DNA from: Oscillospiraceae bacterium
GTDB lineage: Bacteria > Bacillota > Clostridia > Oscillospirales > Ruminococcaceae
Assembly (NCBI GenBank): GCA_004557855.1
Contig: SFFJ01000021.1
Coordinates: forward strand, 1-52,448
DNA: 52,448 nucleotides
Direction: 5' to 3'
Shown here: piece by piece, positions 29,764-37,119 of the stretch
Layout: every line of letters starts with the position of its first letter
How positions within the stretch are numbered: the first letter of the stretch is position 1
Translations under genes and position numbers: made by a program
Notes under the pieces: model-generated
What the model was told of the DNA's origin: nothing
The model's input: the letters and a program-made list of their open reading frames with translations, nothing else
Database searches by the model: none

Positions 29764-31881
29764 TTATTCCTTGCCTTCCTTTTTGGCTTCCATCTTGGCG
29801 ATGGCGTCCTTGCGGGAGAGGTTGATACGGCCCTGCTGGTCGATCTCGGTCACCATGACGAGGATCTCATCCCCGACGGAAACCACATCCTCCACCTTTT
29901 CCACACGCTTGGAATCCAGCTTGGAAATGTGAACGAGTCCCTCCTTGCCGGGGGCGATCTCCACAAAGGCACCGAAGTTCATCAGCCGGGTAACAACGCC
30001 CTTATAGATGGCGCCGACCTCGGGGTCATTGACGATGGTCTCGATGATATTGATGGCGGCACGGCAGTCATCGATATCGATGGCGGAAACAAATACGTGG
30101 CCGTCATCCTCAATGTCGATCTTGACATTGCACTCGGCGCAGATCTTCTGGATGGTCTTGCCGCCGGAGCCGATGACCTCACGGATCTTATCGGGATCGA
30201 TGGTAATGCTGACCATCTTGGGCGCATACTTGGAAAGCTCGGGCCGGGGCGCCGGAATGGCCTTGAGCATCACTTCATCAAGGATATAATTGCGGGCCTT
30301 ATGGGTCTTGGCAAAGGCCTCCTTGATGATCTCACGGGTCAGACCGTCGATCTTCAGGTCCATCTGGATGGCGGTAATGCCCTTCTTGGTGCCGCCCACC
30401 TTAAAGTCCATATCGCCGAAGAAGTCCTCGACGCCCTGGATATCCACCATGGTCATCCAGCGGTCGCCCTCGGTGATCAAACCGCAGGAGATACCGGCAA
30501 CGGGAGCCTTGATGGGAACACCGGCATCCATAAGTGCCAGCGTGGAGCCGCAGATGGAGCCCTGGGAGGTGGAGCCGTTGGAGGAAAGCACCTCGGAGAC
30601 CAGACGCATGGTGTAGGGGAATTCCTCTACGCTGGGGATAACAGGCTCCAGCGCACGCTCGGCCAGCGCACCGTGGCCGATCTCACGACGGCCGGGGCCG
30701 CGGCTGGGGCGGGTCTCACCGACGGAATAAGAGGGCATATTGTACTGGTGGATATAACGCTTGGTGGTCTGCTCATCGATGCCGTCGAGGAGCTGGGCTT
30801 CACGGATGGTACCGAGGGTCGCAATGGTCAGCACCTGGGTCTGGCCGCGGGTAAACATACCGGAGCCGTGAACACGGGGAATGATGCCGACCTCGGCATC
30901 CAGCGGACGGATCTCATCCATGCCGCGGCCGTCTACACGCTTGCCGTCATCCAGCAGCCAGCGGCGCACCACGTACTTCTGCAGCTTGTAGATGCACTCA
31001 TCCAGCATTGCGCCCTGGTCTGGGTACTTCTCGTCATACTCGGCGTGCAGCCGGTCATAGATGGGCAGCATACGCTCATCACGGATATTCTTATCATCGG
31101 TATCCATGGCAGCACGGACATCCTCGATGAACTCATCCTTGATGGCCTCAAAGAGGTCATGGTCGATCTCCATCGACTCAAAGGTGAACTTGGGCTTGCC
31201 GATCTCGGCCTGTACCTCCTTGATGAAGGCGACCATCTTCTGCACCTCTGCAAAGCCCTGCATAATGGCCTCCAGCATGGTGTCGTCGTCCACCTCGTTG
31301 GCGCCGGCCTCGATCATGCAGACCTTATCGGCGGTACCGGCAACGGTCAGCTGCAGGTCGCTCTTCTGGCGCTGCTCGGCGTTGGGGGTCAGGATGATCT
31401 CACCATCCACCAGACCGACATTGATGCCGGCGATGGGCCCGTTCCACGGAATATCGGAGATGGACAGCGCCATGGAGGCGCCGATCATGCCGGCGATCTC
31501 GGGAACGCAGTCGGGGTCAACGGAAAGGACGGTCATCACAACGGAAACGTCGTTGCGCATATCCTTGGGGAACAGCGGACGGATGGGGCGGTCTACCACA
31601 CGGCTGGAAAGAACAGCCTTATCGCTGGGGCGGCCCTCACGCTTGAGGAAGGAACCGGGGATCTTGCCCACGGCGTACAGCTTTTCCTCAAAGTCCACCG
31701 AAAGCGGCAAAAAGTCGATGCCGTCACGGGGCTTGGCGGAAGCGGTCGCATTGACCAGCACGGTGGTTTCGCCGTAGCGTACCAGCACGGAGCCGCCGGC
31801 CTGACAGCACATTTTACCGGTCTCAAAGCTCATCTTGCGTCCGGCAAATTCAGTTTCAAATACGCGGAAGTTTTCAAACAT
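29764..31881 (-). CDS. pnp: Polyribonucleotide nucleotidyltransferase
   Basis: A 705-residue PNPase, a phosphorolytic 3'-5' exoribonuclease of the RNA degradation machinery. Two RNase PH-like domains (first MSFETGKMCCQAGGSVLVRYG, second GVGETRPSRGPGRREIGHGALAERAL) flank an all-alpha linker. A KH domain (IREVIGSGGKTIQKI) and an S1 domain (GAIYKGVVTRLMNFGAFVEI) close the protein. It follows rpsO, the conserved order in bacteria. AAGGAG precedes ATG 31881. The leader is rich in hairpins suitable for RNase III/PNPase autoregulation. Confidence 0.97.
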   Translation of the reverse strand: MFENFRVFETEFAGRKMSFETGKMCCQAGGSVLVRYGETTVLVNATASAKPRDGIDFLPLSVDFEEKLYAVGKIPGSFLKREGRPSDKAVLSSRVVDRPIRPLFPKDMRNDVSVVMTVLSVDPDCVPEIAGMIGASMALSISDIPWNGPIAGINVGLVDGEIILTPNAEQRQKSDLQLTVAGTADKVCMIEAGANEVDDDTMLEAIMQGFAEVQKMVAFIKEVQAEIGKPKFTFESMEIDHDLFEAIKDEFIEDVRAAMDTDDKNIRDERMLPIYDRLHAEYDEKYPDQGAMLDECIYKLQKYVVRRWLLDDGKRVDGRGMDEIRPLDAEVGIIPRVHGSGMFTRGQTQVLTIATLGTIREAQLLDGIDEQTTKRYIHQYNMPSYSVGETRPSRGPGRREIGHGALAERALEPVIPSVEEFPYTMRLVSEVLSSNGSTSQGSICGSTLALMDAGVPIKAPVAGISCGLITEGDRWMTMVDIQGVEDFFGDMDFKVGGTKKGITAIQMDLKIDGLTREIIKEAFAKTHKARNYILDEVMLKAIPAPRPELSKYAPKMVSITIDPDKIREVIGSGGKTIQKICAECNVKIDIEDDGHVFVSAIDIDDCRAAINIIETIVNDPEVGAIYKGVVTRLMNFGAFVEIAPGKEGLVHISKLDSKRVEKVEDVVSVGDEILVMVTEIDQQGRINLSRKDAIAKMEAKKEGKE

Positions 31882-31889
31882 CTTTTCTT

Positions 31890-32090
31890 CTCCTTACTTT
31901 GTGTTATTATCAGGCGGCCGTGCTTTCGTTTTAGCAATAAAGCCTTCCTCCGGGGAGGATTTTTGCCTTCCGGGGGAACGATTCACTGCTAAACACGATG
32001 GCAGGAGCCGCCTTTTTGCTGTGTAAAAAAGGCTCCAAAAACCGGGTAAGAGGGCAGACGGAAACCCCCGCCTGCCCTCCGGCAGTTCAA
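31890..32090 (-). promoter_or_regulatory. Structured rpsO-pnp intercistronic region
   Basis: The minus-strand spacer holds a 12-bp stem GAGGGCAGGCGG/CCGTCTGCCCTC (terminator or processing site after rpsO), a GGAGCC/GGCTCC long-range stem with T/A tracts, and a CCTCC/GGAGG hairpin before pnp. It fits the cleavage-linked autoregulation known for pnp leaders, but no clean terminator T-run follows the first stem. Confidence 0.5.
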
Positions 32091-32357
32091 TTACTTACGC
32101 AGACCCAGCTTGGCAATGATGGCACGATAGCGCTCAATGTCCTTCTTCTTCAGGTAGTTCAGCAGGTTTCTGCGGTGACCGACCATCTTGAGCAGACCGC
32201 GGTTGGAATGGAAATCCTTGGGGTTCTGCTGCATATGCTTGGTCAGGGTGTTGATACGGCTGGTCAGGACAGCGATCTGCACCTCGGGGGAACCGGTATC
32301 GCCCTCATGGGTGGCATACTCGGTAATGATCTTGTTTTTTTCTTCCTTGAGAATCAT
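32091..32357 (-). CDS. rpsO: 30S ribosomal protein S15
   Basis: An 88-residue S15 of normal length with family hallmarks GDTGSPEVQIAVLT, HMQQNPKDFHSNRGLL and VGHRRNLLNYLKKKD (rRNA-binding helices). It binds 16S rRNA at the central-domain junction and helps nucleate the platform. GAGGTGA precedes ATG 32357. It is expressed from its own promoter at 32466-32494, and the ~100-nt leader holds repeated GATCCCGGTA and a GTTCC/GGAAC hairpin that may support S15 autoregulation. Confidence 0.98.
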   Translation of the reverse strand: MILKEEKNKIITEYATHEGDTGSPEVQIAVLTSRINTLTKHMQQNPKDFHSNRGLLKMVGHRRNLLNYLKKKDIERYRAIIAKLGLRK

Positions 32358-32396
32358 GTTTTTTCACCTCATAAAATATTTACGCCGGGACCTCCG

Positions 32397-32447
32397 TACC
32401 GGGATCGGTGAAGTTCCCGCAAAGGAACACTCCCAAATACCGGGATC
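32397..32447 (-). repeat. 10-bp direct repeat in the rpsO leader
   Basis: TACCGGGATC on the plus strand occurs at 32397-32406 and 32438-32447, bracketing a hairpin in the rpsO 5' leader. It may form alternative pairings for S15 binding. Confidence 0.4.
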
Positions 32448-32465
32448 CGGTCATATCAATATGGA

Positions 32466-32494
32466 ATTATACCATATGTTCCAACTGCTGTAAA
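32466..32494 (-). promoter_or_regulatory. rpsO promoter
   Basis: Minus-strand TTTACA (32489-32494), 17-bp spacer, TATAAT (32466-32471). Confidence 0.75.
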
Positions 32495-32512
32495 GAGTTT
32501 TTTGCCGTATTT

Positions 32513-33355
32513 TTATGCCTTTTTGCGGCGATTTCGGGCGGAAAGCACCGTAGAACGCAGCAGCATGGTGATAGTCATGGGGCCCACCCCGCCGGGGACC
32601 GGCGCGGGGGAAACGCTTTCAAAGTCCACATCCCCGCACAGCTTGCCCGCCGCATTGCGGTTCATCCCCACATCGATGACCACGGCGCCGGGCTTTACCA
32701 TCTCCCCGGTAACAAACCCCGCCTTGCCCACCGCGGAAATAAGGATATCCGCCCGGCGGGTCACCTCCGGCAGGTTTCGGGTCTTGCTGTGGCATACCGT
32801 CACGGTGGCATTGCGGTGCAGCGCCAGCAGCGCCATCGGCTTGCCCACTATATTGCTGCGCCCGATGATGACACATTCCTTGCCGGTCATATCCACGCCG
32901 GTGCTGTCGATCAGGGTCAGGATCCCGCTGGGGGTGCAGGGGGCAAAAAAGTAATCCCCTATCACGATGCGTCCCACATTCTGCGGGTGGAAGGCGTCCA
33001 CATCCTTTGCGGGGTCAATGGCGGAAAGGATCTCCTTCTGGTCAAGATGCCCCGGCAGCGGCAGCTGCACCAGTATCCCGTCGATCTCCTCCCGGCCGTT
33101 CAGCTCGGCGATGAGAGAAAGCAGCTCCTCCCTGCTTGTATTTCCCGGCAGGGTGTACTGCTCGGAATGGATGCCCAGCTCGTCACAGGCCTTGTGCTTA
33201 TTCCGCACATACACCTGCGAAGCCGGGTCCTCCCCCACCAGGATGACCGCCAGTCCCGGGGTGATCCCCTCGCCCTTCAGCTCCTCCGTCCGGGCTTTCA
33301 GCTCGGCACGGCACCGGGCCGCCACCGCTTTCCCGTCAATGATCCTTGCGCTCAT
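32513..33355 (-). CDS. folD: Bifunctional methylenetetrahydrofolate dehydrogenase/cyclohydrolase
   Basis: A 280-residue FolD, which oxidises 5,10-methylene-THF to methenyl-THF and hydrolyses it to 10-formyl-THF. Key stretches are PGLAVILVGEDPASQVYVRNKHKA (with the conserved Tyr and Lys), VQLPLPGHLD, and the nucleotide-binding IIGRSNIVGKPMALL. GAGGA precedes ATG 33355. The start overlaps the lgt 3' end by 20 bp, so the two are coupled although unrelated in function. The C-terminus is slightly basic (RRKKA). Length is typical. Confidence 0.96.
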   Translation of the reverse strand: MSARIIDGKAVAARCRAELKARTEELKGEGITPGLAVILVGEDPASQVYVRNKHKACDELGIHSEQYTLPGNTSREELLSLIAELNGREEIDGILVQLPLPGHLDQKEILSAIDPAKDVDAFHPQNVGRIVIGDYFFAPCTPSGILTLIDSTGVDMTGKECVIIGRSNIVGKPMALLALHRNATVTVCHSKTRNLPEVTRRADILISAVGKAGFVTGEMVKPGAVVIDVGMNRNAAGKLCGDVDFESVSPAPVPGGVGPMTITMLLRSTVLSARNRRKKA

Positions 33356-34361
33356 GCTCGTCCTCTTTCTCCTCCGGTTGGGCCGGTTTCTTTCCGTTCT
33401 TCTTTTCGGCCAGCTTGCGGTCCAGCATCGCCATGCGCTGCCGGCTTTCCTCGGTATCTACATACCGCCGCAGCACAAAGCGCGGCTTTTTCTCGCCCTC
33501 GATATACTCCAGCGTCATAGGTTTGCGGCTCCACAGGAAGATCGCCAGCATCAGCCCGGCGGCCACAATAAACAGCACACCGCCCAGCACCTGCGAAACT
33601 CTCACACTGCCCCACATCAGGCTGTCGGTACGCAGCCCCTCCACAAAGAAGCGCCCGAGACCGTACCATGCCGTATAGCCCAGCGTGATCTGCCCATCGT
33701 AGCTGCGGCGCGGGAACAGCCACAGCAGCAGCACCGCCACCCCGATGAGATTCCACAGGCTTTCGTACAGGAAGGTCGGATGCACCGGCATGGCGGGGTC
33801 CACCACCACGCCCTGCGCCAACAGCGCCGCCTGGTGGCGGGAAAGATAATTCGAAATGGTATCGGAGGTCATGCCCCACGGCAGGGTGGTATTGGTACCG
33901 AAGGCCTCCATATTGAAAAAATTGCCCCAACGCCCGATGGCCTGTCCCAGCATCACACCGGGGAAGGCCGCATCGGCAACGGGCAGCATGGGCAGCTTTT
34001 TGCTGCGGCAAACGATAAACGCCACGATAAGCGCCCCGATGATGCCGCCGTAGATGGCCAGCCCGCCGCCCCGCAGGTTAAAGATCTCCTTGAGGTTGTC
34101 CTTATAATGATCCCACTGGAACGCCACATAGTAGGCACGCGCCCCCACAATGGCGCCAAGCATCGACCACAGGATAATATCCAGTCCCTCATCGGGGTGG
34201 ATGCCGCAGCTGCGGTTGTGGGAAAGATAGACCCACAGCCCCAGGCCGAAGCCCACCGCGATGATAACGCCGTACCAGTAAATCTCCAGACTGCCGATGG
34301 AAACCGCCACCCGGCTGATGGGGATCTCCCATCCCAGACCGGGGAACCGCAAAATCTCCAT
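33336..34361 (-). CDS. lgt: Prolipoprotein diacylglyceryl transferase
   Basis: A 341-residue membrane enzyme that transfers diacylglyceryl to the lipobox cysteine of prolipoproteins, the first step for lipoproteins such as the one at 19223. The Lgt signature GRWGNFFNMEAFG is present, as are the RGGGLAIYGG stretch (HGGL region, with the usual His replaced) and the C-terminal VEGLRTDSL. Seven or so membrane helices. A long basic tail (about 60 residues after the last helix) is unusual. AAAGGAAG precedes ATG 34361. The promoter is at 34403-34432. Confidence 0.95.
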   Translation of the reverse strand: MEILRFPGLGWEIPISRVAVSIGSLEIYWYGVIIAVGFGLGLWVYLSHNRSCGIHPDEGLDIILWSMLGAIVGARAYYVAFQWDHYKDNLKEIFNLRGGGLAIYGGIIGALIVAFIVCRSKKLPMLPVADAAFPGVMLGQAIGRWGNFFNMEAFGTNTTLPWGMTSDTISNYLSRHQAALLAQGVVVDPAMPVHPTFLYESLWNLIGVAVLLLWLFPRRSYDGQITLGYTAWYGLGRFFVEGLRTDSLMWGSVRVSQVLGGVLFIVAAGLMLAIFLWSRKPMTLEYIEGEKKPRFVLRRYVDTEESRQRMAMLDRKLAEKKNGKKPAQPEEKEDEHERKDH

Positions 34362-34402
34362 GGTATCACTTCCTTTGTTACGTTAGTTTCGTTTACCCGC
34401 CT

Positions 34403-34432
34403 ATTATATCATAGCCGTTCCCGTTTTGTCAT
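34403..34432 (-). promoter_or_regulatory. lgt-folD promoter
   Basis: Minus-strand ATGACA (34427-34432), 18-bp spacer, TATAAT (34403-34408) with TGA ahead of it (extended -10). Confidence 0.65.
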
Positions 34433-34471
34433 TCTCATTTATAAATTTTTGTGTCACAGCGGCATTTTATA

Positions 34472-34480
34472 TGCTATAAT
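34472..34480 (+). promoter_or_regulatory. CDF gene extended -10 promoter
   Basis: TGCTATAAT (34472-34480) 42 bases before the start codon. No good -35 is present, consistent with an extended -10 promoter. Confidence 0.5.
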
Positions 34481-34522
34481 GTGGCTGTTATCTCTCCCAA
34501 AACCTTCAAAGGAGCGACCTGC

Positions 34523-35689
34523 ATGACAGAACTGCTTACCCGGTTATTCATCCGCGATAAAGATAACGTCCAGGACCCTGCCGTCCGTCAGCGGTACGGC
34601 GCATTAAGCGGGTTTACCGGCATCTGCCTTAATATTCTGCTGTTCCTCGGCAAGCTCATCGCCGGTACGGTGTCCGGCTCCATCGCCATCACCGCCGACG
34701 CCTTCAATAACCTTTCCGATGCCGGCTCCTCCGTCGTGACCCTCATCGGCTTCCGTCTGGCGGGGCAAAAGCCCGACCGGGATCACCCCTTCGGCCACGG
34801 CCGTGTGGAATACCTCTCCGGGCTTGCAGTCTCGGTCGTCATCCTGCTTATGGGCTTCGAGCTGGGCAAGACCTCCTTCCAGAAGATCCTTTCCCCCCAG
34901 CCGGTGGATTTTTCCCTGCTGCCGCTCATCATCCTGCCGGTCTCCATTTTGGTCAAGGGCTGGATGTATCTCTTTAACCGCAAGCTGGGCAAAAAGATCG
35001 ACTCCGCCGCCATGATGGCCACTGCCGCCGACAGCTTGAGCGATATGGCCTCCACCGCGGTGGTGCTGCTGGGTACGCTGGCCGAGCATTTCTTCCGCAT
35101 CCAGCTTGATGGCTACCTCGGCGTACTGGTGGCGATATTCATTCTGTATACCGGCGTTTCCGCCATGAAGGACACCATTGACCCGCTGCTGGGGCGTGCG
35201 CCCGATCCCGCGCTGGTCGCCGGCATCAGGCGTCTGGCGCTGGCCCCGCCGGAGATCCTCGGCCTGCACGATCTCATCGTCCACGATTACGGCCCCGGAA
35301 GGCTGTTTGCCTCGCTGCACGCCGAGGTGGATAAGGACGACGATATCTCCGCCATCCATGATATCATCGATACGGTGGAACGGCAGATCTACCACGAGCT
35401 GGGCTGTGAGATCTGCATCCATATGGACCCCATCGCCGTCGGTGATAAAAAAACCGCCGAATGCCGCATCATGGCGGCCAACCTGCTGGCGGAGATCGAC
35501 CCGAAGCTCACCATGCACGATTTCCGCATCACCAGCGGCCCGGACCACACCAACCTCATCTTTGATGTGGTGCGCCCCCTGGACTGCAAATACACCTCCG
35601 AGGAATTGCAGCAGCGCATCCAAACGGCGGTCTCGGCGCTGCCGGGGCGTTACTTCGCCGTCATCACCGTGGATACCCCCCGAATATAA
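34523..35689 (+). CDS. Cation diffusion facilitator (CDF) family metal exporter
   Basis: A 388-residue proton/metal antiporter of the cation diffusion facilitator family. The first membrane metal site is in ITADAFNNLSDAGSSVVTL (Asp pair); HPFGHGRVEYLSGL is the family HxxxD-like segment, and TAADSLSDMASTA supplies the second pair. The C-terminal cytoplasmic domain (about 215-300) has the ferredoxin-like LHDLIVHDYGPGRLFASLHAEVD. It probably exports Zn2+, Mn2+ or Fe2+; the metal is not fixed by the visible residues. An additional C-terminal stretch of ~90 residues exceeds the usual length. AAAGGAG precedes ATG 34523. Confidence 0.92.
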   Translation: MTELLTRLFIRDKDNVQDPAVRQRYGALSGFTGICLNILLFLGKLIAGTVSGSIAITADAFNNLSDAGSSVVTLIGFRLAGQKPDRDHPFGHGRVEYLSGLAVSVVILLMGFELGKTSFQKILSPQPVDFSLLPLIILPVSILVKGWMYLFNRKLGKKIDSAAMMATAADSLSDMASTAVVLLGTLAEHFFRIQLDGYLGVLVAIFILYTGVSAMKDTIDPLLGRAPDPALVAGIRRLALAPPEILGLHDLIVHDYGPGRLFASLHAEVDKDDDISAIHDIIDTVERQIYHELGCEICIHMDPIAVGDKKTAECRIMAANLLAEIDPKLTMHDFRITSGPDHTNLIFDVVRPLDCKYTSEELQQRIQTAVSALPGRYFAVITVDTPRI

Positions 35690-35696
35690 AAATACT

Positions 35697-35727
35697 GCCG
35701 GGAGTCTTCAGCGGCTCCCGGCTTTTC
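35697..35727 (+). terminator. CDF gene terminator
   Basis: GCCGGGAG/CTCCCGGC (35697-35704, 35715-35722) followed by TTTT. Confidence 0.8.
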
Positions 35728-36275
35728 TATTCCTCCCCGGCAAAGGGCAGCTCCTTCAGTACCACCTCCCGGATAAACCGGAAGGTCTCCTCCTCGCCCC
35801 GATCCCGCAGCATCGTCAGGACATAGCGCAGCTTGCAGGCGGTCACCGGGTGCATCCAGCGGTTATCCCCCGCCCGCAGCAGGTATTCCAGCGGGGCACC
35901 GTCGTGGTAGTCCTTCCCCAGGTAGGTGCTGCTGGCCGCAATGCGGTCCATACACATCTCCACAAAGAACCTGGTGGGCATCTCCAGCGGGGCATACTGG
36001 CGGGTCACGGGGCTTACATCGGTCCAGTATTCAAAATGATGGCGGTTGCGGCCCTTGTGGTGCATCCACGCCAGGGAATACCCCTTTTCCCGGCGCTCCT
36101 GCTGGGTGGGGCTGAAGGTTCCCTGATAGTATTTCGCCCCCCGCCAGAATTCCGTCGGGGAATACTTGGAAAGGTCGTGGGTCAGCCCCCGCCAGTACAG
36201 CCCGACCTTAAAGCAGTTTTTCATCACCAGGTGCCGGTGGTGGGTGATGGTACGAAAATGCTTGATGATATGCAA
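35727..36275 (-). CDS. DUF5662 family protein
   Basis: A 182-residue protein. GLTHDLSKYSPTEFWRGAKYY and HHKGRNRHHFEYW, with many His/Asp residues, are typical of DUF5662, a family probably related to metal-dependent HD-like phosphohydrolases. Its substrate is not known. The TTG at 36275 is chosen because AAAGGAGAGGAG precedes it; an ATG at 36308 lies upstream of the ribosome site. Its promoter shares a single TTGCAA -35 with the divergent gene at 36392, implying mutually exclusive transcription. Confidence 0.75.
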   Translation of the reverse strand: MHIIKHFRTITHHRHLVMKNCFKVGLYWRGLTHDLSKYSPTEFWRGAKYYQGTFSPTQQERREKGYSLAWMHHKGRNRHHFEYWTDVSPVTRQYAPLEMPTRFFVEMCMDRIAASSTYLGKDYHDGAPLEYLLRAGDNRWMHPVTACKLRYVLTMLRDRGEEETFRFIREVVLKELPFAGEE

Positions 36276-36309
36276 GGGGCGCTCCTCTCCTTTCTGCGGT
36301 CTATCCATT

Positions 36310-36361
36310 ATTATAAATCACCCGGCAAAGGATTGCAAACCCATTTACAAAACGCTATAAT
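36310..36361. promoter_or_regulatory. Back-to-back promoters sharing one palindromic -35 hexamer
   Basis: TTGCAA at 36333-36338 is its own reverse complement. Exactly 17 bp to the right is TATAAT (36356-36361) for the plus-strand gene. Exactly 17 bp to the left is the complement of TATAAT (36310-36315) for the DUF5662 gene. Both promoters are otherwise consensus, so polymerase on one must exclude the other. Confidence 0.75.
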
Positions 36362-36391
36362 AAAAGTCAACGCTGTAAAAAGGAGTTCCCT

Positions 36392-36838
36392 ATGGTCATT
36401 AACGGTAAAAAATATATTGTAAAGGTCCCCACCGGCAAAACCACCAATGATTTTCAGTTTGATGAGCTGCTGCCGGCTTTCCGCAAATACTGTGCCAAGG
36501 TCGCCCAGAATCAGGCGACCCGCATCGTCAGCTATACCTCCACGCTGGAGGTCCCCAAGCCCATCAGCTGGGGGGCGCTGCTGGTTGACCTCTCGGAGCA
36601 GTTCACCGACTGCCTCGGCTACATCGAGCACATCAATACCATCCCCGCCGATGAGGACGGCCGTTACCTGCTGCCCCGCGCGATCTATGATGATTTCAAG
36701 ACCCTCAATGAGGTCATCAGCTGCGTAGGCCCCGCTGCATGGAACCAATGGGATGAGACCAGCAAGCTGTACTGGAAAAGCTGCGTCCCCCGTATGCGCA
36801 TGCTGCTGGAGCAGTCCAAAGTCATTGAAGAAAAATAA
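36392..36838 (+). CDS. Small conserved-looking protein of unknown function
   Basis: A 148-residue soluble protein with no membrane segment, starting MVINGKKYIVKVPTGKTTND. It has aromatic and charged patches (RKYCAKVAQNQATR, NQWDETSKLYWKSCVPRMRM). The coding quality is good: AAAGGAG ribosome site, consensus promoter and no competing long frame. The family is not recognised. Its promoter shares a -35 hexamer with the divergent DUF5662 gene, so the two are likely alternately expressed. It runs into the tRNA-Pro promoter region, with no terminator evident. Confidence 0.75.
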   Translation: MVINGKKYIVKVPTGKTTNDFQFDELLPAFRKYCAKVAQNQATRIVSYTSTLEVPKPISWGALLVDLSEQFTDCLGYIEHINTIPADEDGRYLLPRAIYDDFKTLNEVISCVGPAAWNQWDETSKLYWKSCVPRMRMLLEQSKVIEEK

Positions 36839-36864
36839 TTTTTCGCATTTTCGGTCAAAAGGGC

Positions 36865-36893
36865 TTGATTTTTTGCCGCCCGTGTGATATTAT
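36865..36893 (+). promoter_or_regulatory. tRNA-Pro promoter
   Basis: TTGATT (36865-36870), 17-bp spacer, TATTAT (36888-36893). Confidence 0.6.
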
Positions 36894-36925
36894 AACAAAG
36901 CTGAAACGAGAGTTCCGGCATAAAT

Positions 36926-37001
36926 CTGGGTGTGGCGCAGGTGGTAGCGCGCTACCTTGGGGTGGTAGAGGCCGCTAGTTCGAGTCTAGTCACTCAGACC
37001 A
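36926..37001 (+). tRNA. tRNA-Pro (GGG)
   Basis: Acceptor CTGGGTG/CACTCAG (one G-U), anticodon stem CTACC/GGTAG with loop TTGGGGT (anticodon GGG), T-loop TTCGAGT and an encoded CCA end. Confidence 0.93.
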
Positions 37002-37009
37002 ACAAAAAG

Positions 37010-37031
37010 AGAGCCGACAGGCTCTTTTTTT
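37010..37031 (+). terminator. tRNA-Pro terminator
   Basis: AGAGCC-gaca-GGCTCT followed by TTTTTTT. Confidence 0.85.
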
Positions 37032-37069
37032 GATGCCGCAAACACTTTTCCCCGCTATAAAGCTATGCC

Positions 37070-37107
37070 AAAAGCACCGGTCCCGCCTGGGGATCGGTGC
37101 TTTGTTT
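37070..37107. terminator. putP terminator, near-bidirectional
   Basis: AAAGCACCGG and CGGTGCTTT with an inner TCCC/GGGA pairing. T-runs occur on both strands; it ends the convergent putP transcript. Confidence 0.7.
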
Positions 37108-37119
37108 TCATTATACGGG

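Noticed and set aside
29929..31992. Plus-strand 687-codon frame opposite pnp
   Set aside because: Antisense to a certain PNPase gene; composition (Gly/Asp/Leu/His) is a codon-bias artefact.
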